Part shown: in pieces, positions 30,149-39,022 of the stretch | Position numbering within the stretch: the stretch's first letter is position 1 | Layout: the number at the start of each line of letters is the position of its first letter | NCBI RefSeq assembly: GCF_003984645.1 | Contig: NZ_RWKI01000007.1 | Location: 186,001-250,000 of the forward strand | Origin: Variovorax sp. MHTC-1 | Lineage (GTDB): Bacteria; Pseudomonadota; Gammaproteobacteria; Burkholderiales; Burkholderiaceae_C | Length of the DNA stretch: 64,000 bases | Direction of reading: 5' to 3' | Made by a program: the position numbers and the translations under genes | Notes under the pieces: model-generated | Told to the model about the DNA's origin: nothing | What the model saw: only the letters and a program-made list of their open reading frames with translations | Database searches by the model: none

Positions 30149-30735
30149 CGACCGTCGTGGCCGTCCGTAAAGGCGGCCAAGTGGTGATGGCGGCCGATGC
30201 GCTGGTGACCTTCGGGGATACGCGCCTGTCCTTCAATGCCGAGGCGAACCAGAAGCTCTTCAAGGTCGCCGATGCTGAGGGCGAGAGCGTCTTCGCCGTT
30301 GCCGGCGCGGCTGCGCACTTCCTCGTGCTGCAGCAGGCGCTGGCGGCCCAGCCGGCGGATGCGCTGCGCTTCGGCAGCAAGGACCAGATCTTCCGCACCT
30401 TCACGCTGCTGCATCCGGTGCTGAAGGAGTCCTTCTTTCTGCAGACCAAGGAAGACGAGCACGATCCCTACGAATCGAGCCAGTTCACGATGCTGCTTGC
30501 CAACCCGAGCGGCATCTACGGGATCTACAGCTACCGCGAGGTCTTCGAGTTCAAGCAGTTCTGGAGCATCGGCTCGGGACGCAGCTTTGCGCTCGGCGCC
30601 ATGCACGCGGCCTACGACAAGGCACGCTCGGCGCGCGAGATTGCGGAAGCCGGCGTCGCCGCGGCCTGCGAATTCGATCGCAATTCGGCAGCCCCCATCG
30701 ACGTTCTCACACTCAAACTGAAGGTGTCCAAATGA
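30145..30735 (+). CDS. Proteasome-like Ntn hydrolase, betaproteobacterial proteasome homologue (BPH) type
   Basis: 196 residues. The N terminus [18 protein letters not shown] would expose a catalytic Thr1 after Met removal and places Asp17 as in HslV and proteasome beta subunits; a lysine in NQKLFKV (Lys36) probably matches Lys33 with a short insertion. The later [11 protein letters not shown] and [26 protein letters not shown] segments follow the HslV fold order. It differs from HslV in the region after Asp17, and no HslU-type ATPase is nearby; the size and lineage fit BPH, a self-compartmentalising family described from betaproteobacteria. Its start overlaps the aceF stop and its stop overlaps the lpd start, each by ATGA, so it is translated as part of the pyruvate dehydrogenase operon. 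Natural substrate unknown. Confidence 0.8.
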   Translation: MTTVVAVRKGGQVVMAADALVTFGDTRLSFNAEANQKLFKVADAEGESVFAVAGAAAHFLVLQQALAAQPADALRFGSKDQIFRTFTLLHPVLKESFFLQTKEDEHDPYESSQFTMLLANPSGIYGIYSYREVFEFKQFWSIGSGRSFALGAMHAAYDKARSAREIAEAGVAAACEFDRNSAAPIDVLTLKLKVSK

Positions 30736-32567
30736 GCGAACAGCAAATCAAGGTGCCGGACATCGGCGATTTCGACGAAGTCGCGGTGATCGAGGTGCTG
30801 GTGAAAGTGGGCGACACGGTGAAGGCCGAGCAGTCGCTGATCACGGTGGAGTCGGACAAGGCTTCGATGGAAATTCCTTCCTCGCATGCCGGCGTCGTGA
30901 AGGCGCTGGCCGTGAAGGTCGGCGACAAGGTGAGCGAAGGCTCGGTGGTGCTGACGCTGGATGTGGCGGAAGGCGCCGCGGCGCCGGCACCTGCGGCAGC
31001 AGCACCGGCAGCACCGGCAGCGCCGGCCGCGGCACCCGCCGCCGCGGCGCCGAAGCAGGCGCCGGCGCCCGCGCAAGCGCCGGCCGTGGCGTCGAGCTAC
31101 ACCGGGTCGGTCGACCTCGAATGCGATCTGCTGGTGCTGGGCGCCGGCCCCGGCGGCTATTCGGCCGCCTTCCGCGCGGCCGACCTCGGTCTGAAGGTGG
31201 TGCTGGTCGAGCGCTATGCGACGCTGGGCGGGGTCTGTCTCAACGTCGGCTGCATTCCTTCGAAGGCCTTGCTGCACGTGGCCGCGGTGATCGACGAGGT
31301 CAGGCATTTCGCCGACCTCGGCGTGAGCTACGACGAACCCAAGGTCGACCGCGCCAAGCTGCTCGGCCGCAAGAACAAAGTGGTGGGGAAGCTCACCGGC
31401 GGCCTCTCCGCGATGGCGAAGATGCGCAAGGTAACGACGGTGCGCGGCATCGGCGAATTCGTCGACCCATACCACGTCAAGGTGCAGGAAACCACGGGCG
31501 ACGGCAAGGCCACCACCGACAAGGCGCAGACGGTCAAGTTCCGCCACTGCGTCATCGCTGCCGGCTCGCAGGCCGTGCACCTGCCCTTCATGCCCAAGGA
31601 CCCGCGGGTGGTGGATTCGACCGGCGCGCTGGAGCTCGGCGTCGATCCCAAGCGCATGCTGATCCTGGGCGGCGGCATCATCGGCCTCGAGATGGGCTCG
31701 GTCTACTCCACGCTGGGTGCCCGGCTCGACGTGGTCGAGATGCTCGACGGCCTGATGCAGGGCGCCGACCGCGACCTGGTCAAGGTCTGGCAGAAGCTCA
31801 ATGCGCCGCGCTTCGACAACATCATGCTGAAGACCAAGACGGTCGGTGCCGAGGCCACCAAGGACGGCATCCGCGTCAGCTTCGAAGGCGAGCAGGCGCC
31901 GAAGGAACCGCAGCTCTACGACCTGGTGCTGCAGGCCGTGGGCCGCAGCCCCAACGGCAAGAAGATCGGCGCCGAGAAGGCCGGCGTGAACGTCAGCGAT
32001 CGCGGCTTCATTCCGGTCGACATCCAGATGCGCACCAACGTGCCGCACATCTTCGCGGTCGGCGACATCGTCGGCCAGCCGATGCTGGAGCACAAGGCGG
32101 TGCACGAGGCGCACGTGGCGGCCGAGGTGATCGCCGGCGAGCAGAAGGGCGACAAGGAACTGGCGAGCGCGGCCTTCAACGCCCGCGTGATCCCCAGCGT
32201 GGCCTACACCGACCCCGAGATCGCCTGGGTCGGGCTCACCGAAGACCAGGCCAAGGCCGAGGGCGTGAAGATCGAGAAGGGCCTGTTCCCTTGGACCGCT
32301 TCGGGACGCGCGATCGCCAACGGCCGGGACGAGGGTTTCACCAAGCTGCTGTTCGATGCCGAATCGCACCGCATCGTCGGCGGCGGCATCGTGGGCACGC
32401 ACGCTGGCGACATGATCGGAGAGATCGCCCTGGCGATCGAGATGGGCGCCGATGCGATCGACATCGGCAAGACGATCCACCCGCACCCGACGCTCGGCGA
32501 GAGCATCGGTCTGGCGGCGGAGGCGGCGCACGGCCACTGCACGGATCTGCCGCCAGTCAAACGCTGA
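30732..32567 (+). CDS. lpdA: Dihydrolipoamide dehydrogenase (E3) with N-terminal lipoyl domain, pyruvate dehydrogenase type
   Basis: 611 residues, about 130 more than a standard E3. Residues 1-80 form a lipoyl domain with Lys43 in [10 protein letters not shown], then an Ala/Pro linker, then the flavoprotein from about 130: FAD motif [21 protein letters not shown], redox disulfide [19 protein letters not shown] motif [15 protein letters not shown], second FAD motif FAVGDIV, and the active-site HPHPTLGE histidine. It reoxidises dihydrolipoyl groups of AceF. Lipoyl-E3 fusions are known in betaproteobacteria and Neisseria. A second stand-alone E3 lies with sucAB at 46786. Confidence 0.97.
   Translation: MSEQQIKVPDIGDFDEVAVIEVLVKVGDTVKAEQSLITVESDKASMEIPSSHAGVVKALAVKVGDKVSEGSVVLTLDVAEGAAAPAPAAAAPAAPAAPAAAPAAAAPKQAPAPAQAPAVASSYTGSVDLECDLLVLGAGPGGYSAAFRAADLGLKVVLVERYATLGGVCLNVGCIPSKALLHVAAVIDEVRHFADLGVSYDEPKVDRAKLLGRKNKVVGKLTGGLSAMAKMRKVTTVRGIGEFVDPYHVKVQETTGDGKATTDKAQTVKFRHCVIAAGSQAVHLPFMPKDPRVVDSTGALELGVDPKRMLILGGGIIGLEMGSVYSTLGARLDVVEMLDGLMQGADRDLVKVWQKLNAPRFDNIMLKTKTVGAEATKDGIRVSFEGEQAPKEPQLYDLVLQAVGRSPNGKKIGAEKAGVNVSDRGFIPVDIQMRTNVPHIFAVGDIVGQPMLEHKAVHEAHVAAEVIAGEQKGDKELASAAFNARVIPSVAYTDPEIAWVGLTEDQAKAEGVKIEKGLFPWTASGRAIANGRDEGFTKLLFDAESHRIVGGGIVGTHAGDMIGEIALAIEMGADAIDIGKTIHPHPTLGESIGLAAEAAHGHCTDLPPVKR
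30840..30877 (+). repeat. 38-base exact repeat, lpd copy
   Basis: Identical to 28604-28641 in aceF; covers the lipoyl-lysine region of the E3-borne lipoyl domain. Confidence 0.85.
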
Positions 32568-32576
32568 AGACATCCG

Positions 32577-32616
32577 CCCAAAAAGAAACCCGCCGGCCGG
32601 CGGGTTTCTTTTTGGG
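32577..32616. terminator. Bidirectional Rho-independent terminator
   Basis: A 20+20-base perfect inverted repeat with centre GCCGGC at 32594-32599; the arms contain AAAAAGAAACCCGCCGG and its complement, giving a T-run on either strand. It sits between convergent lpd (plus) and the NlpC/P60 gene (minus) and ends both transcripts. Confidence 0.95.
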
Positions 32617-32628
32617 TGAGCGCTCGAC

Positions 32629-33183
32629 TCAGTCGCCGGTGTTGGCGTTGATCTCGCCCTGCGCCGCCTGCACGCGGCGGGCACCGCTGAAGCGGCGCTG
32701 CCAGTAGCTTCCGCTCATGTCTTCGACACGGACCTGCGCGCCGGGCTTGGGAGAATGGATGAACTTGCCTTCGCCGACGTAGATGCCCACATGGCTGAAT
32801 GCGCGGCGCATGGTGTTGAAGAACACGAGGTCGCCGGGCTTGAGTTCGCTGCGATCGATTTTCTGGGTGGCGGCGGCCTGTTCTTCGGCGCGGCGCGGCA
32901 GCAGGTATCCGACCGTCTGGTTGTACATCGCGCGCACGAAGCCGCTGCAGTCGAAGCCGGTTTCCGCCGTGTTGCCGCCGCGCCGGTAGGGCACGCCCAG
33001 GAAACCGATGGCGGTAACGACCAGATCGGATGTTCGGTCGACGACGGTCTGGCGAACCTGCTGGAGCTGATTGACCAGCCCCTTGTCGGCAAGCAGGGAG
33101 TCCAGTTCTTCAGTGCGGTCTTGTTGCGGTGCGGCATGAGCGGCGAATGCAATCAAGAGGCAGACAGGTAGGAGAAATCGCAT
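32629..33183 (-). CDS. Exported NlpC/P60 peptidoglycan hydrolase
   Basis: 184 residues from the start at 33183: signal peptide MRFLLPVCLLIAFAAHA, a short helical region, then an NlpC/P60 domain with catalytic Cys in GFDCSGFVRAMYNQ, His in FSHVGIYVGEGKFIHSP and a further polar residue. Such enzymes cleave stem-peptide bonds, usually D-Glu-gamma-meso-DAP. An in-frame ATG at 33225 would add MKLTSLFVIHILRA; neither start has a good ribosome binding site, so the choice is uncertain. Single-gene unit ending at a bidirectional terminator. Confidence 0.9.
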   Translation of the reverse strand: MRFLLPVCLLIAFAAHAAPQQDRTEELDSLLADKGLVNQLQQVRQTVVDRTSDLVVTAIGFLGVPYRRGGNTAETGFDCSGFVRAMYNQTVGYLLPRRAEEQAAATQKIDRSELKPGDLVFFNTMRRAFSHVGIYVGEGKFIHSPKPGAQVRVEDMSGSYWQRRFSGARRVQAAQGEINANTGD

Positions 33184-33229
33184 GGCGCGTAGGATATGGA
33201 TGACAAATAGTGATGTCAATTTCATGCGG

Positions 33230-33400
33230 TTTCGGGATTCTGCACGCAACCCGTTGTTGCGGCTACACTTTTTACATACGCTGATTTTATGAAATGTAAA
33301 GCTCTCCGTTATCAGCCATAAGTTGTTCCCTGATGTAAAGCAAAAGGTTTTAGTTATGGGCGATACTTTTTTGCCTGATGCGCTTTCACTCATTTCGAAG
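33230..33400. promoter_or_regulatory. AT-rich divergent intergenic region with TTTACAT/ATGTAAA half-sites
   Basis: Distinctly AT-rich gap between the NlpC/P60 gene and the PQQ dehydrogenase gene. TTTACAT at 33271-33277 and ATGTAAA at 33294-33300 form an inverted pair 16 bases apart, with another ATGTAAA at 33333-33339. Likely holds both promoters; the binding protein is unknown. The open frame crossing it on the minus strand is not convincing coding. Confidence 0.4.
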
Positions 33401-33408
33401 GATCCGGC

Positions 33409-34542
33409 ATGAATTCATCGAAAGTATTCAAGATGACGTGGTTTCGGATTGCGTTGGCGGCGGGTCTGGCGACCGCCGCAATGGGTCTCGCGATGGCGGC
33501 GCCGCGGCCGGAAGTGGTCGCGTCGGGCCTTGAAAATCCCTGGGGCGTGGGCTTTCTCCCAGACGGGCGCTTCCTGGTGACCGAGAAGTCCGGCCGCATT
33601 CGCGTCGTCGGCGCAGACGGCAAGCTCGGCGCACCGCTCGCCGGCCTGCCCGCCATCGCCAGCGGCGGCCAGGGCGGGCTGTTGGATGTGCTGGTCGATT
33701 CCGCCTTCGCCAGGAACCGTACCTTCTATTTCTGCTACTCCGAACCCGAAGCGGGCGGCTCGGCCAACGGCACGGCTCTGGCGCGCGCACAACTGTCGTC
33801 GGACGGCAGCCGCCTCGAAGGCCTGAAGGTGATCTTCAGCCAGCGTCCCAAGGTCGCCAGCCGCAACCATTTCGGCTGCCGCATCGTCGAGGCGAAGGAC
33901 GGCAGTCTGTTCCTCACGCTGGGCGACCGCTTCAGCCGCAAGGAAGACGCGCAGAAGCTCGACAACCACGTGGGCAAGCTCCTGCGCATCGCCAAGGACG
34001 GCAGCGCGCCCGCGGACAATCCCTTCGTCGGCCGGGCCGGTGCGCTGCCCGAGATCTGGAGCTACGGCCATCGCAACGGCCAGGGCGCCGCACTGGCACC
34101 CGACGGGAAGCTCTGGATGCACGAGCACGGCCCGCAGGGCGGCGACGAGATCAACATCCCCGAGGCCGGCCGCAACTACGGCTGGCCGGTAATTACCTAC
34201 GGCGAGAACTACGGCGGCGGCAAGGTTGGCGACGGCATCACGCGCAAGGAGGGGATGGAGCAGCCGCTGCACTACTGGGCCCCTTCGATCGCTCCTTCGG
34301 GCATGGCCTTCTTGACCAGCGACCGCTACGGCGCGGGCTGGAAGGGCAATCTCTTCGTGGGGTCGCTCAAGTTCGGCTACCTCGACCGCATCGAGCTCAA
34401 GGGCGGCAAGGTCGTCGCCGAACACAAGATGCTGGAAGAAGGCAGGGCGCGCATCCGCGATGTGAAGCAAGGCCCGGACGGGCTGCTCTACATCCTGACG
34501 GACGAATCCGACGGCAAGCTGCTGCGCTTGCGGCCGAACTGA
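33409..34542 (+). CDS. Soluble PQQ-dependent aldose sugar dehydrogenase
   Basis: 377 residues. A signal peptide (to about residue 27, ending AMAAP) precedes a six-bladed beta-propeller of the GSDH/YliI type: ENPWGVGFLPDGRFLVTEKSGRI, GGQGGLLDV, RNHFGCRI, WSYGHRNGQGAAL, HEHGPQGGDEINIPEAGRNYGWP and GPDGLLYILTDE. Conserved histidines in NHFG and the HEHGPQGGDE motif are those binding PQQ in this family. It oxidises aldose sugars in the periplasm with calcium-PQQ. An AAGGA ribosome binding site precedes the ATG. Confidence 0.93.
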   Translation: MNSSKVFKMTWFRIALAAGLATAAMGLAMAAPRPEVVASGLENPWGVGFLPDGRFLVTEKSGRIRVVGADGKLGAPLAGLPAIASGGQGGLLDVLVDSAFARNRTFYFCYSEPEAGGSANGTALARAQLSSDGSRLEGLKVIFSQRPKVASRNHFGCRIVEAKDGSLFLTLGDRFSRKEDAQKLDNHVGKLLRIAKDGSAPADNPFVGRAGALPEIWSYGHRNGQGAALAPDGKLWMHEHGPQGGDEINIPEAGRNYGWPVITYGENYGGGKVGDGITRKEGMEQPLHYWAPSIAPSGMAFLTSDRYGAGWKGNLFVGSLKFGYLDRIELKGGKVVAEHKMLEEGRARIRDVKQGPDGLLYILTDESDGKLLRLRPN

Positions 34543-34612
34543 GCGGGGCGACCAGGCCATCGGTTCGGTGGTACGGTCTAGCCCCTCGCTTTTCGTGAAA
34601 GACGTTCGCTCC

Positions 34613-35212
34613 ATGCTGCTCGATGCATCGCAATCCCAACTGGTCCTGGTCGACTACCAGGCGCGCCTGATGCCGGCGATCTTCGAAGGGGAGGCCGTGG
34701 TCGAGAACGCGGTGCGGCTCGGCCGGATGGCCCGCGTGCTCGACGTGCCGGTCTGGGGCACCGAGGAGAACCCGTCGAAGCTCGGCGAGAACCTGGCCGA
34801 CATCCGCGCCCTGTGCCAGCGCACGCTGGCCAAGATGCATTTCAGCGCGGCGGAAGAGGGGCTGGGCGAATGGCTGCGCGCGCCTGCCAAGGCGCCGCAG
34901 GGCAATGCGCGCAGCCTGCCCAAGCACCTGCAGAAGCCGGCCGCCGCCGAAGAACGAAACACCATCGTGATCGCGGGCTGCGAAGCCCATGTGTGCCTGC
35001 TGCAGACCGCCCTCGATTTGCTCGAGGACGAGTTCGAAGTCTGGGTGGTGACCGATGCCTGCAGTTCGCGCACGGAGCGCAATCGTGATGCCGCCTTCGA
35101 CCGCCTGGCCGGCGCCGGCGCGGAACTCGTGACCACGGAAATGGTCGGCTTCGAGTGGCTGCGAACGGCCGAGCATCCGCGTTTCGATGACGTGTTGGCG
35201 CTGATTCGCTAG
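34613..35212 (+). CDS. Isochorismatase-like cysteine hydrolase
   Basis: 199 residues from 34613 (MLLDASQSQLVLVDYQ); the frame extends upstream to 34568 but the conserved fold starts here. The triad pattern of the isochorismatase-like hydrolases is visible: Asp in VLVDYQARLMP, Lys in LAKMHFSA and the nucleophilic Cys in CEAHVCLLQTALDL, followed by VVTDACSSR. Members hydrolyse amides or vinyl ethers of small molecules; the substrate is unknown. It follows the PQQ dehydrogenase gene at 70 bases and is convergent with the LysR gene 13 bases away. Confidence 0.9.
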   Translation: MLLDASQSQLVLVDYQARLMPAIFEGEAVVENAVRLGRMARVLDVPVWGTEENPSKLGENLADIRALCQRTLAKMHFSAAEEGLGEWLRAPAKAPQGNARSLPKHLQKPAAAEERNTIVIAGCEAHVCLLQTALDLLEDEFEVWVVTDACSSRTERNRDAAFDRLAGAGAELVTTEMVGFEWLRTAEHPRFDDVLALIR

Positions 35213-35225
35213 AGGACTCGGGACC

Positions 35226-36155
35226 TCAGGCCGCGAAGCCGGCCGCAAACGCCTCCCGCAGATACGCGACGAAGGCCTCCACCGCGCGCGGCACATGGGC
35301 GGAGTAGGGGCGGATCGCATACAGGCGCTCGCCGAAGGCCCCGACCGGCCGCCATTGCGGCAACACCTCCACCAGCTTGCTTGCCTGCAGGCCGGATTGC
35401 GCGCTGAAGTCCGGCAGGAGCGCGATGCCGAGGCCGGTCGCCGCCGCATCGCGCAGCGCCTCGCTGTTGTTGGCGGCGAACGGGCCGTTGACCGGCACCG
35501 TTGCCTGTTCGCCATCGGCGTCGCGCACGAAGCTCCAGGCCGGTGTGTCCTGCGTCCGCGGGTAGTGCAGGCAGTCGTGCTTCGCCAAATCCTGCGGCGA
35601 TTCCGGTGTGCCGCGGCGGCGCAGGTAGGCGCGGCTGGCGACCAGCACCGAGCGGGTGGGCGCCAGCATCCACGCCACATGCGTCTCCGGCGGCGCGGCG
35701 GTGTGGCGCACGGCGAGGTCGAAGCCCTCCATCGCGAGCGAACGCAGGCGATCCGACATGTCCAGCTCCAGGCGGACTTCAGGGTAGGCGCGCAGGAAGT
35801 CTGCGAGGCGCGGCACCAACTGCTGGCGCGCGAAGGCCACCGGTGCCGTCACCCGCAGCAGGCCGCGTGGCGCGCTGGCCAGGTCGCGCACGCCGGCGAA
35901 GCTGTGCGCGATCCGCTCGAAGGGCGTGCGCATGTCGTCGACCAGGCGCTGGCCCGCCTCGGTGAGGCGCACGCTGCGCGTGGTGCGGCGCACCAGCGGC
36001 ACGCCGGCAGCGCGCTCCAGCTCGGCGATGCGCTGGCTCATGGCCGCCTTGCTCACGCCCAGCCTGGCGGCCGCGGCCGTGTAGCTGCCCTGCTGCTCCA
36101 GGACGGTCAGCCAGTGCAGGTGGGTCCAGAGCAGTTCCACTTTTTTGTCGTCCAT
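35226..36155 (-). CDS. LysR-family transcriptional regulator
   Basis: 309 residues. The N-terminal winged HTH (WLTVLEQQGSYTAAAARLGVSKAAMSQRIAELERAAGVPLVRRTTRSVRLTEAG, split over residues 15-68) is followed by a periplasmic-binding-protein-like effector domain. This resembles the AaeR/DmlR-type subgroup. Start at MDDKKVELLW (36155). It is divergently placed to mmsA, the classical arrangement for a LysR regulator and its target. Confidence 0.93.
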   Translation of the reverse strand: MDDKKVELLWTHLHWLTVLEQQGSYTAAAARLGVSKAAMSQRIAELERAAGVPLVRRTTRSVRLTEAGQRLVDDMRTPFERIAHSFAGVRDLASAPRGLLRVTAPVAFARQQLVPRLADFLRAYPEVRLELDMSDRLRSLAMEGFDLAVRHTAAPPETHVAWMLAPTRSVLVASRAYLRRRGTPESPQDLAKHDCLHYPRTQDTPAWSFVRDADGEQATVPVNGPFAANNSEALRDAAATGLGIALLPDFSAQSGLQASKLVEVLPQWRPVGAFGERLYAIRPYSAHVPRAVEAFVAYLREAFAAGFAA

Positions 36156-36161
36156 CGCTCT

Positions 36162-36183
36162 ATTGTTCACTATGGCAAACAAT
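36162..36183. promoter_or_regulatory. Candidate LysR operator between regulator and mmsA
   Basis: Inverted repeat ATTGTT-N10-AACAAT containing a T-N11-A pattern, just upstream of the LysR start and 79 bases before mmsA. Position and symmetry fit a LysR-type binding site controlling both genes. Confidence 0.45.
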
Positions 36184-36261
36184 CAATTCAGCGCCAGCGC
36201 CTAGGCAAGGGCGGCGCGGCTTTCTAGACTGGCCGCCTTTCCCTTCATTACCAGCCCGGCC

Positions 36262-37788
36262 ATGACCACCAAGATCTCCGTTCCCACCCCGATCGCGCAC
36301 TACATCGCGGGCTGCCGTGCGGGCGGCGCCTCGCCGCGCACCCAGGACGTCTTCAACCCCGCGACCGGCACCGTGACCGGCAATGTCGCGTTGGCCAGCC
36401 GCGCCGACGTCGATGCGGCGGTGGCCGCCGCCCAGGCCGCCTTTCCGGCCTGGGCCGACACGCCGCCGATTCGCCGCGCGCGCGTGATGTTCAAGTTTCT
36501 CGAGCTGCTCAATCGCCATCGCGACGAGCTGGCGCACCTGATCACGGCCGAGCACGGCAAGGTCTTTACCGATGCGCAGGGCGAGGTCACGCGCGGCATC
36601 GACATCGTCGAGTTCGCCTGCGGCATTCCGCAGCTGCTCAAGGGCGACTACACCGACCAGGTCTCGACCGGCATCGACAACTGGACGCTGCGCCAGCCCT
36701 TGGGCGTGGTGGCCGGCATCACGCCCTTCAACTTCCCGGTGATGGTGCCGATGTGGATGTTCCCGGTCGCGATCGCGGCCGGCAACACCTTCGTGCTCAA
36801 GCCCAGCCCGACCGACCCCAGCCCCTCGCTGCGCATGGCCGAGCTGCTGAAGGAAGCCGGCCTGCCCGACGGCGTGTTCAACGTCGTGCAGGGCGACAAG
36901 GAGGCGGTCGACGCGCTGATCGAGCATCCCGATGTCAAGGCGATCAGCTTTGTCGGCTCGACGCCGATCGCCAACTACATCTACGAGACCGGCGCGCGCC
37001 ACGGCAAGCGCGTGCAGGCGCTGGGCGGCGCGAAGAACCACATGGTGGTGATGCCCGACGCCGACGTCGAACAGACGGTGGACGCGCTGATCGGTGCGGG
37101 CTACGGTTCGGCCGGCGAGCGCTGCATGGCGATCAGCGTCGCGGTGCTGGTGGGCGATGCGGCCGACAAGATCATGCCGAAGCTGATCGAGCGCGCGAAG
37201 ACGCTCAAGGTGCTCGACGGCGAGAACCTCGCGGCCGAGATGGGCCCGATCGTCACGCGCGCGGCGCACGAGCGCATCACCGGCTACATCGTGCAGGGCG
37301 AGAAGGAAGGCGCGAAGCTGCTGGTCGACGGCCGGCAGTTCGACGCAACGCAGGCAGGCGAGGGCTGCGCTGACGGCTTCTGGATGGGCGGCACGCTGTT
37401 CGACCACGTCACGCCCGAGATGCGCATCTACAAGGAAGAGATCTTCGGCCCGGTGCTTTCCTGCGTGCGCGTGCACGACCTCAAGGAAGCGGTGGATCTG
37501 ATCAACACCCACGAGTTCGGCAACGGCGTGGCCTGCTTCACGCGCGACGGCAACGTGGCGCGCGAGTTCTCGCGCCGCGTCCAGGTCGGCATGGTGGGCA
37601 TCAACGTGCCGATCCCGGTGCCGATGGCCTGGCACGGCTTCGGCGGCTGGAAGAAGAGCCTGTTCGGCGACATGCACGCCTATGGCGAGGAGGGCGTGCG
37701 CTTCTATACCAAACAGAAGTCGATCATGCAGCGCTGGCCCGAGAGCACGCCCAAGGGCGCCGAGTTCGTGATGCCGACAGCGAAGTAG
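36262..37788 (+). CDS. mmsA: Methylmalonate-semialdehyde dehydrogenase (CoA-acylating)
   Basis: 508 residues of the aldehyde dehydrogenase superfamily. MmsA-specific features: [59 protein letters not shown], and the catalytic Cys in [16 protein letters not shown]. The C terminus ends [10 protein letters not shown]. It converts (S)-methylmalonate semialdehyde to propionyl-CoA (valine, thymine and myo-inositol degradation), supplying the propionyl-CoA pathway represented by the carboxylase at the left edge and prpE at 40326. No other valine-degradation genes (mmsB) lie beside it. Confidence 0.95.
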   Translation: MTTKISVPTPIAHYIAGCRAGGASPRTQDVFNPATGTVTGNVALASRADVDAAVAAAQAAFPAWADTPPIRRARVMFKFLELLNRHRDELAHLITAEHGKVFTDAQGEVTRGIDIVEFACGIPQLLKGDYTDQVSTGIDNWTLRQPLGVVAGITPFNFPVMVPMWMFPVAIAAGNTFVLKPSPTDPSPSLRMAELLKEAGLPDGVFNVVQGDKEAVDALIEHPDVKAISFVGSTPIANYIYETGARHGKRVQALGGAKNHMVVMPDADVEQTVDALIGAGYGSAGERCMAISVAVLVGDAADKIMPKLIERAKTLKVLDGENLAAEMGPIVTRAAHERITGYIVQGEKEGAKLLVDGRQFDATQAGEGCADGFWMGGTLFDHVTPEMRIYKEEIFGPVLSCVRVHDLKEAVDLINTHEFGNGVACFTRDGNVAREFSRRVQVGMVGINVPIPVPMAWHGFGGWKKSLFGDMHAYGEEGVRFYTKQKSIMQRWPESTPKGAEFVMPTAK

Positions 37789-37794
37789 GCAGCG

Positions 37795-38934
37795 TCAAAG
37801 CCGTCGCCGCGACTTCACCGCCGCGGCAAGTTCCTGCAACACCGGCACGGTCTGCGAAAAACCGATGCACGCATCGGTGATCGATACCCCGTGCCTGAGC
37901 GCTACGCCTGGCACCAGGTCTTGCCGGCCTTCCTCCAGGTGGCTTTCGATCATCACGCCGGCGATGCGTCGCTCGCCGGCGGCGATCTGCCCGGCCACGT
38001 CGTGCGCGACCTCGATCTGACGCTGGTACTGCTTGCTGCTGTTGCCGTGGGAGACGTCGATCATGACCTGCTCGCGCAGGCCCAGCGCGCGCAGCGCCTC
38101 GCAGGTGGCGGCCACCTCCGCGGCGGCGTGGTTGGGCGTCTTGCCGCCGCGCAGGATGACGTGGCAATCGTCGTTGCCGCGGGTTTCGAAAATCGCGGCC
38201 ATGCCCATCTTCGTCATGCCCATGAAGGCATGCGGCGCCCGCGCCGCGAGGATCGCGTCGGCCGCAACCTTGATGCTGCCGTCGGTGCCGTTCTTGAAGC
38301 CCACGGGGCAGCTCAGTCCCGAGGCCAGCTGCCGGTGGCTCTGGCTCTCCGTCGTTCGCGCACCGATGGCGCCCCAGGCAATCAGGTCGGCGATGAACTG
38401 CGGGCTCAGCAGGTCGAGGAACTCAGTGCCGGCCGGAAGGCCCATCGTCGTCAGCTCAAGCAGCAGGCGCCGCGCCCGCTCGAGTCCTTCGTTGATCGCG
38501 AAACTGCCGTCGAGGTGTGGGTCGTTGATGTATCCTTTCCAGCCCACCGTGGTGCGCGGCTTCTCGAAGTAGGTGCGCATCACGATCAGGAGGTCGTCCT
38601 GCAGCTCGTCGGCCACAGCCTTCAGCCGGTGGCCGTATTCGAGCGCCTGGTCATGGTCGTGGATCGAGCAGGGCCCCACGACCACGACGAGCCGGTCGCT
38701 GCGCCCGTGCAGCACATCGGCGATCGCTGCGCGGCTGGCTTCCACCAGCGCGAGCGTGTCGTCGCGCACCGGCACGCGTTCCTGCAGCAGCGCAGGCGTC
38801 ATCAGCGGGCGGACGGCGCCGATGCGCACGTCGTCGATGCGGGTGGTGTCGATCGTGCTGTCGCGGGAGCCGATCTCGGCGTCGTGGAGGGGGTCGTCAA
38901 GTCGGGTCATGTGTTCGATCGCGGCGCGGTTCAT
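37795..38934 (-). CDS. aroG: 3-deoxy-7-phosphoheptulonate (DAHP) synthase, class I
   Basis: About 379 residues from 38934, or 371 from the ATG at 38910; neither has a clear ribosome binding site. Class I (AroF/G/H) motifs: VVVGPCSIHD, MRTYFEKPRTTVGWKGYINDP, GLPAGTEFLD, GARTTESQSHRQLASGLS, FKNGTDGS, and the HGNSSKQ phosphate-binding segment with metal ligands Cys, His, Glu and Asp. First step of aromatic amino acid synthesis from PEP and erythrose 4-phosphate. Which amino acid inhibits it cannot be read from sequence, so aroG is the family-level name. It converges on mmsA (6-base gap). Confidence 0.92.
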   Translation of the reverse strand: MNRAAIEHMTRLDDPLHDAEIGSRDSTIDTTRIDDVRIGAVRPLMTPALLQERVPVRDDTLALVEASRAAIADVLHGRSDRLVVVVGPCSIHDHDQALEYGHRLKAVADELQDDLLIVMRTYFEKPRTTVGWKGYINDPHLDGSFAINEGLERARRLLLELTTMGLPAGTEFLDLLSPQFIADLIAWGAIGARTTESQSHRQLASGLSCPVGFKNGTDGSIKVAADAILAARAPHAFMGMTKMGMAAIFETRGNDDCHVILRGGKTPNHAAAEVAATCEALRALGLREQVMIDVSHGNSSKQYQRQIEVAHDVAGQIAAGERRIAGVMIESHLEEGRQDLVPGVALRHGVSITDACIGFSQTVPVLQELAAAVKSRRRL

Positions 38935-39022
38935 GCGTGGGGACCACCGGATTGTCCGCCGATAATCGCCCGGTCCGCGCCGCCGAACCGAGCGCTCTTT
39001 CACTTCCCCCTGGAGTCATCCC

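Noticed and set aside
30145-30735. Calling this gene hslV
   Set aside because: No hslU nearby, divergent sequence after Asp17, and linkage to pyruvate dehydrogenase; BPH fits better, although it is HslV-related.
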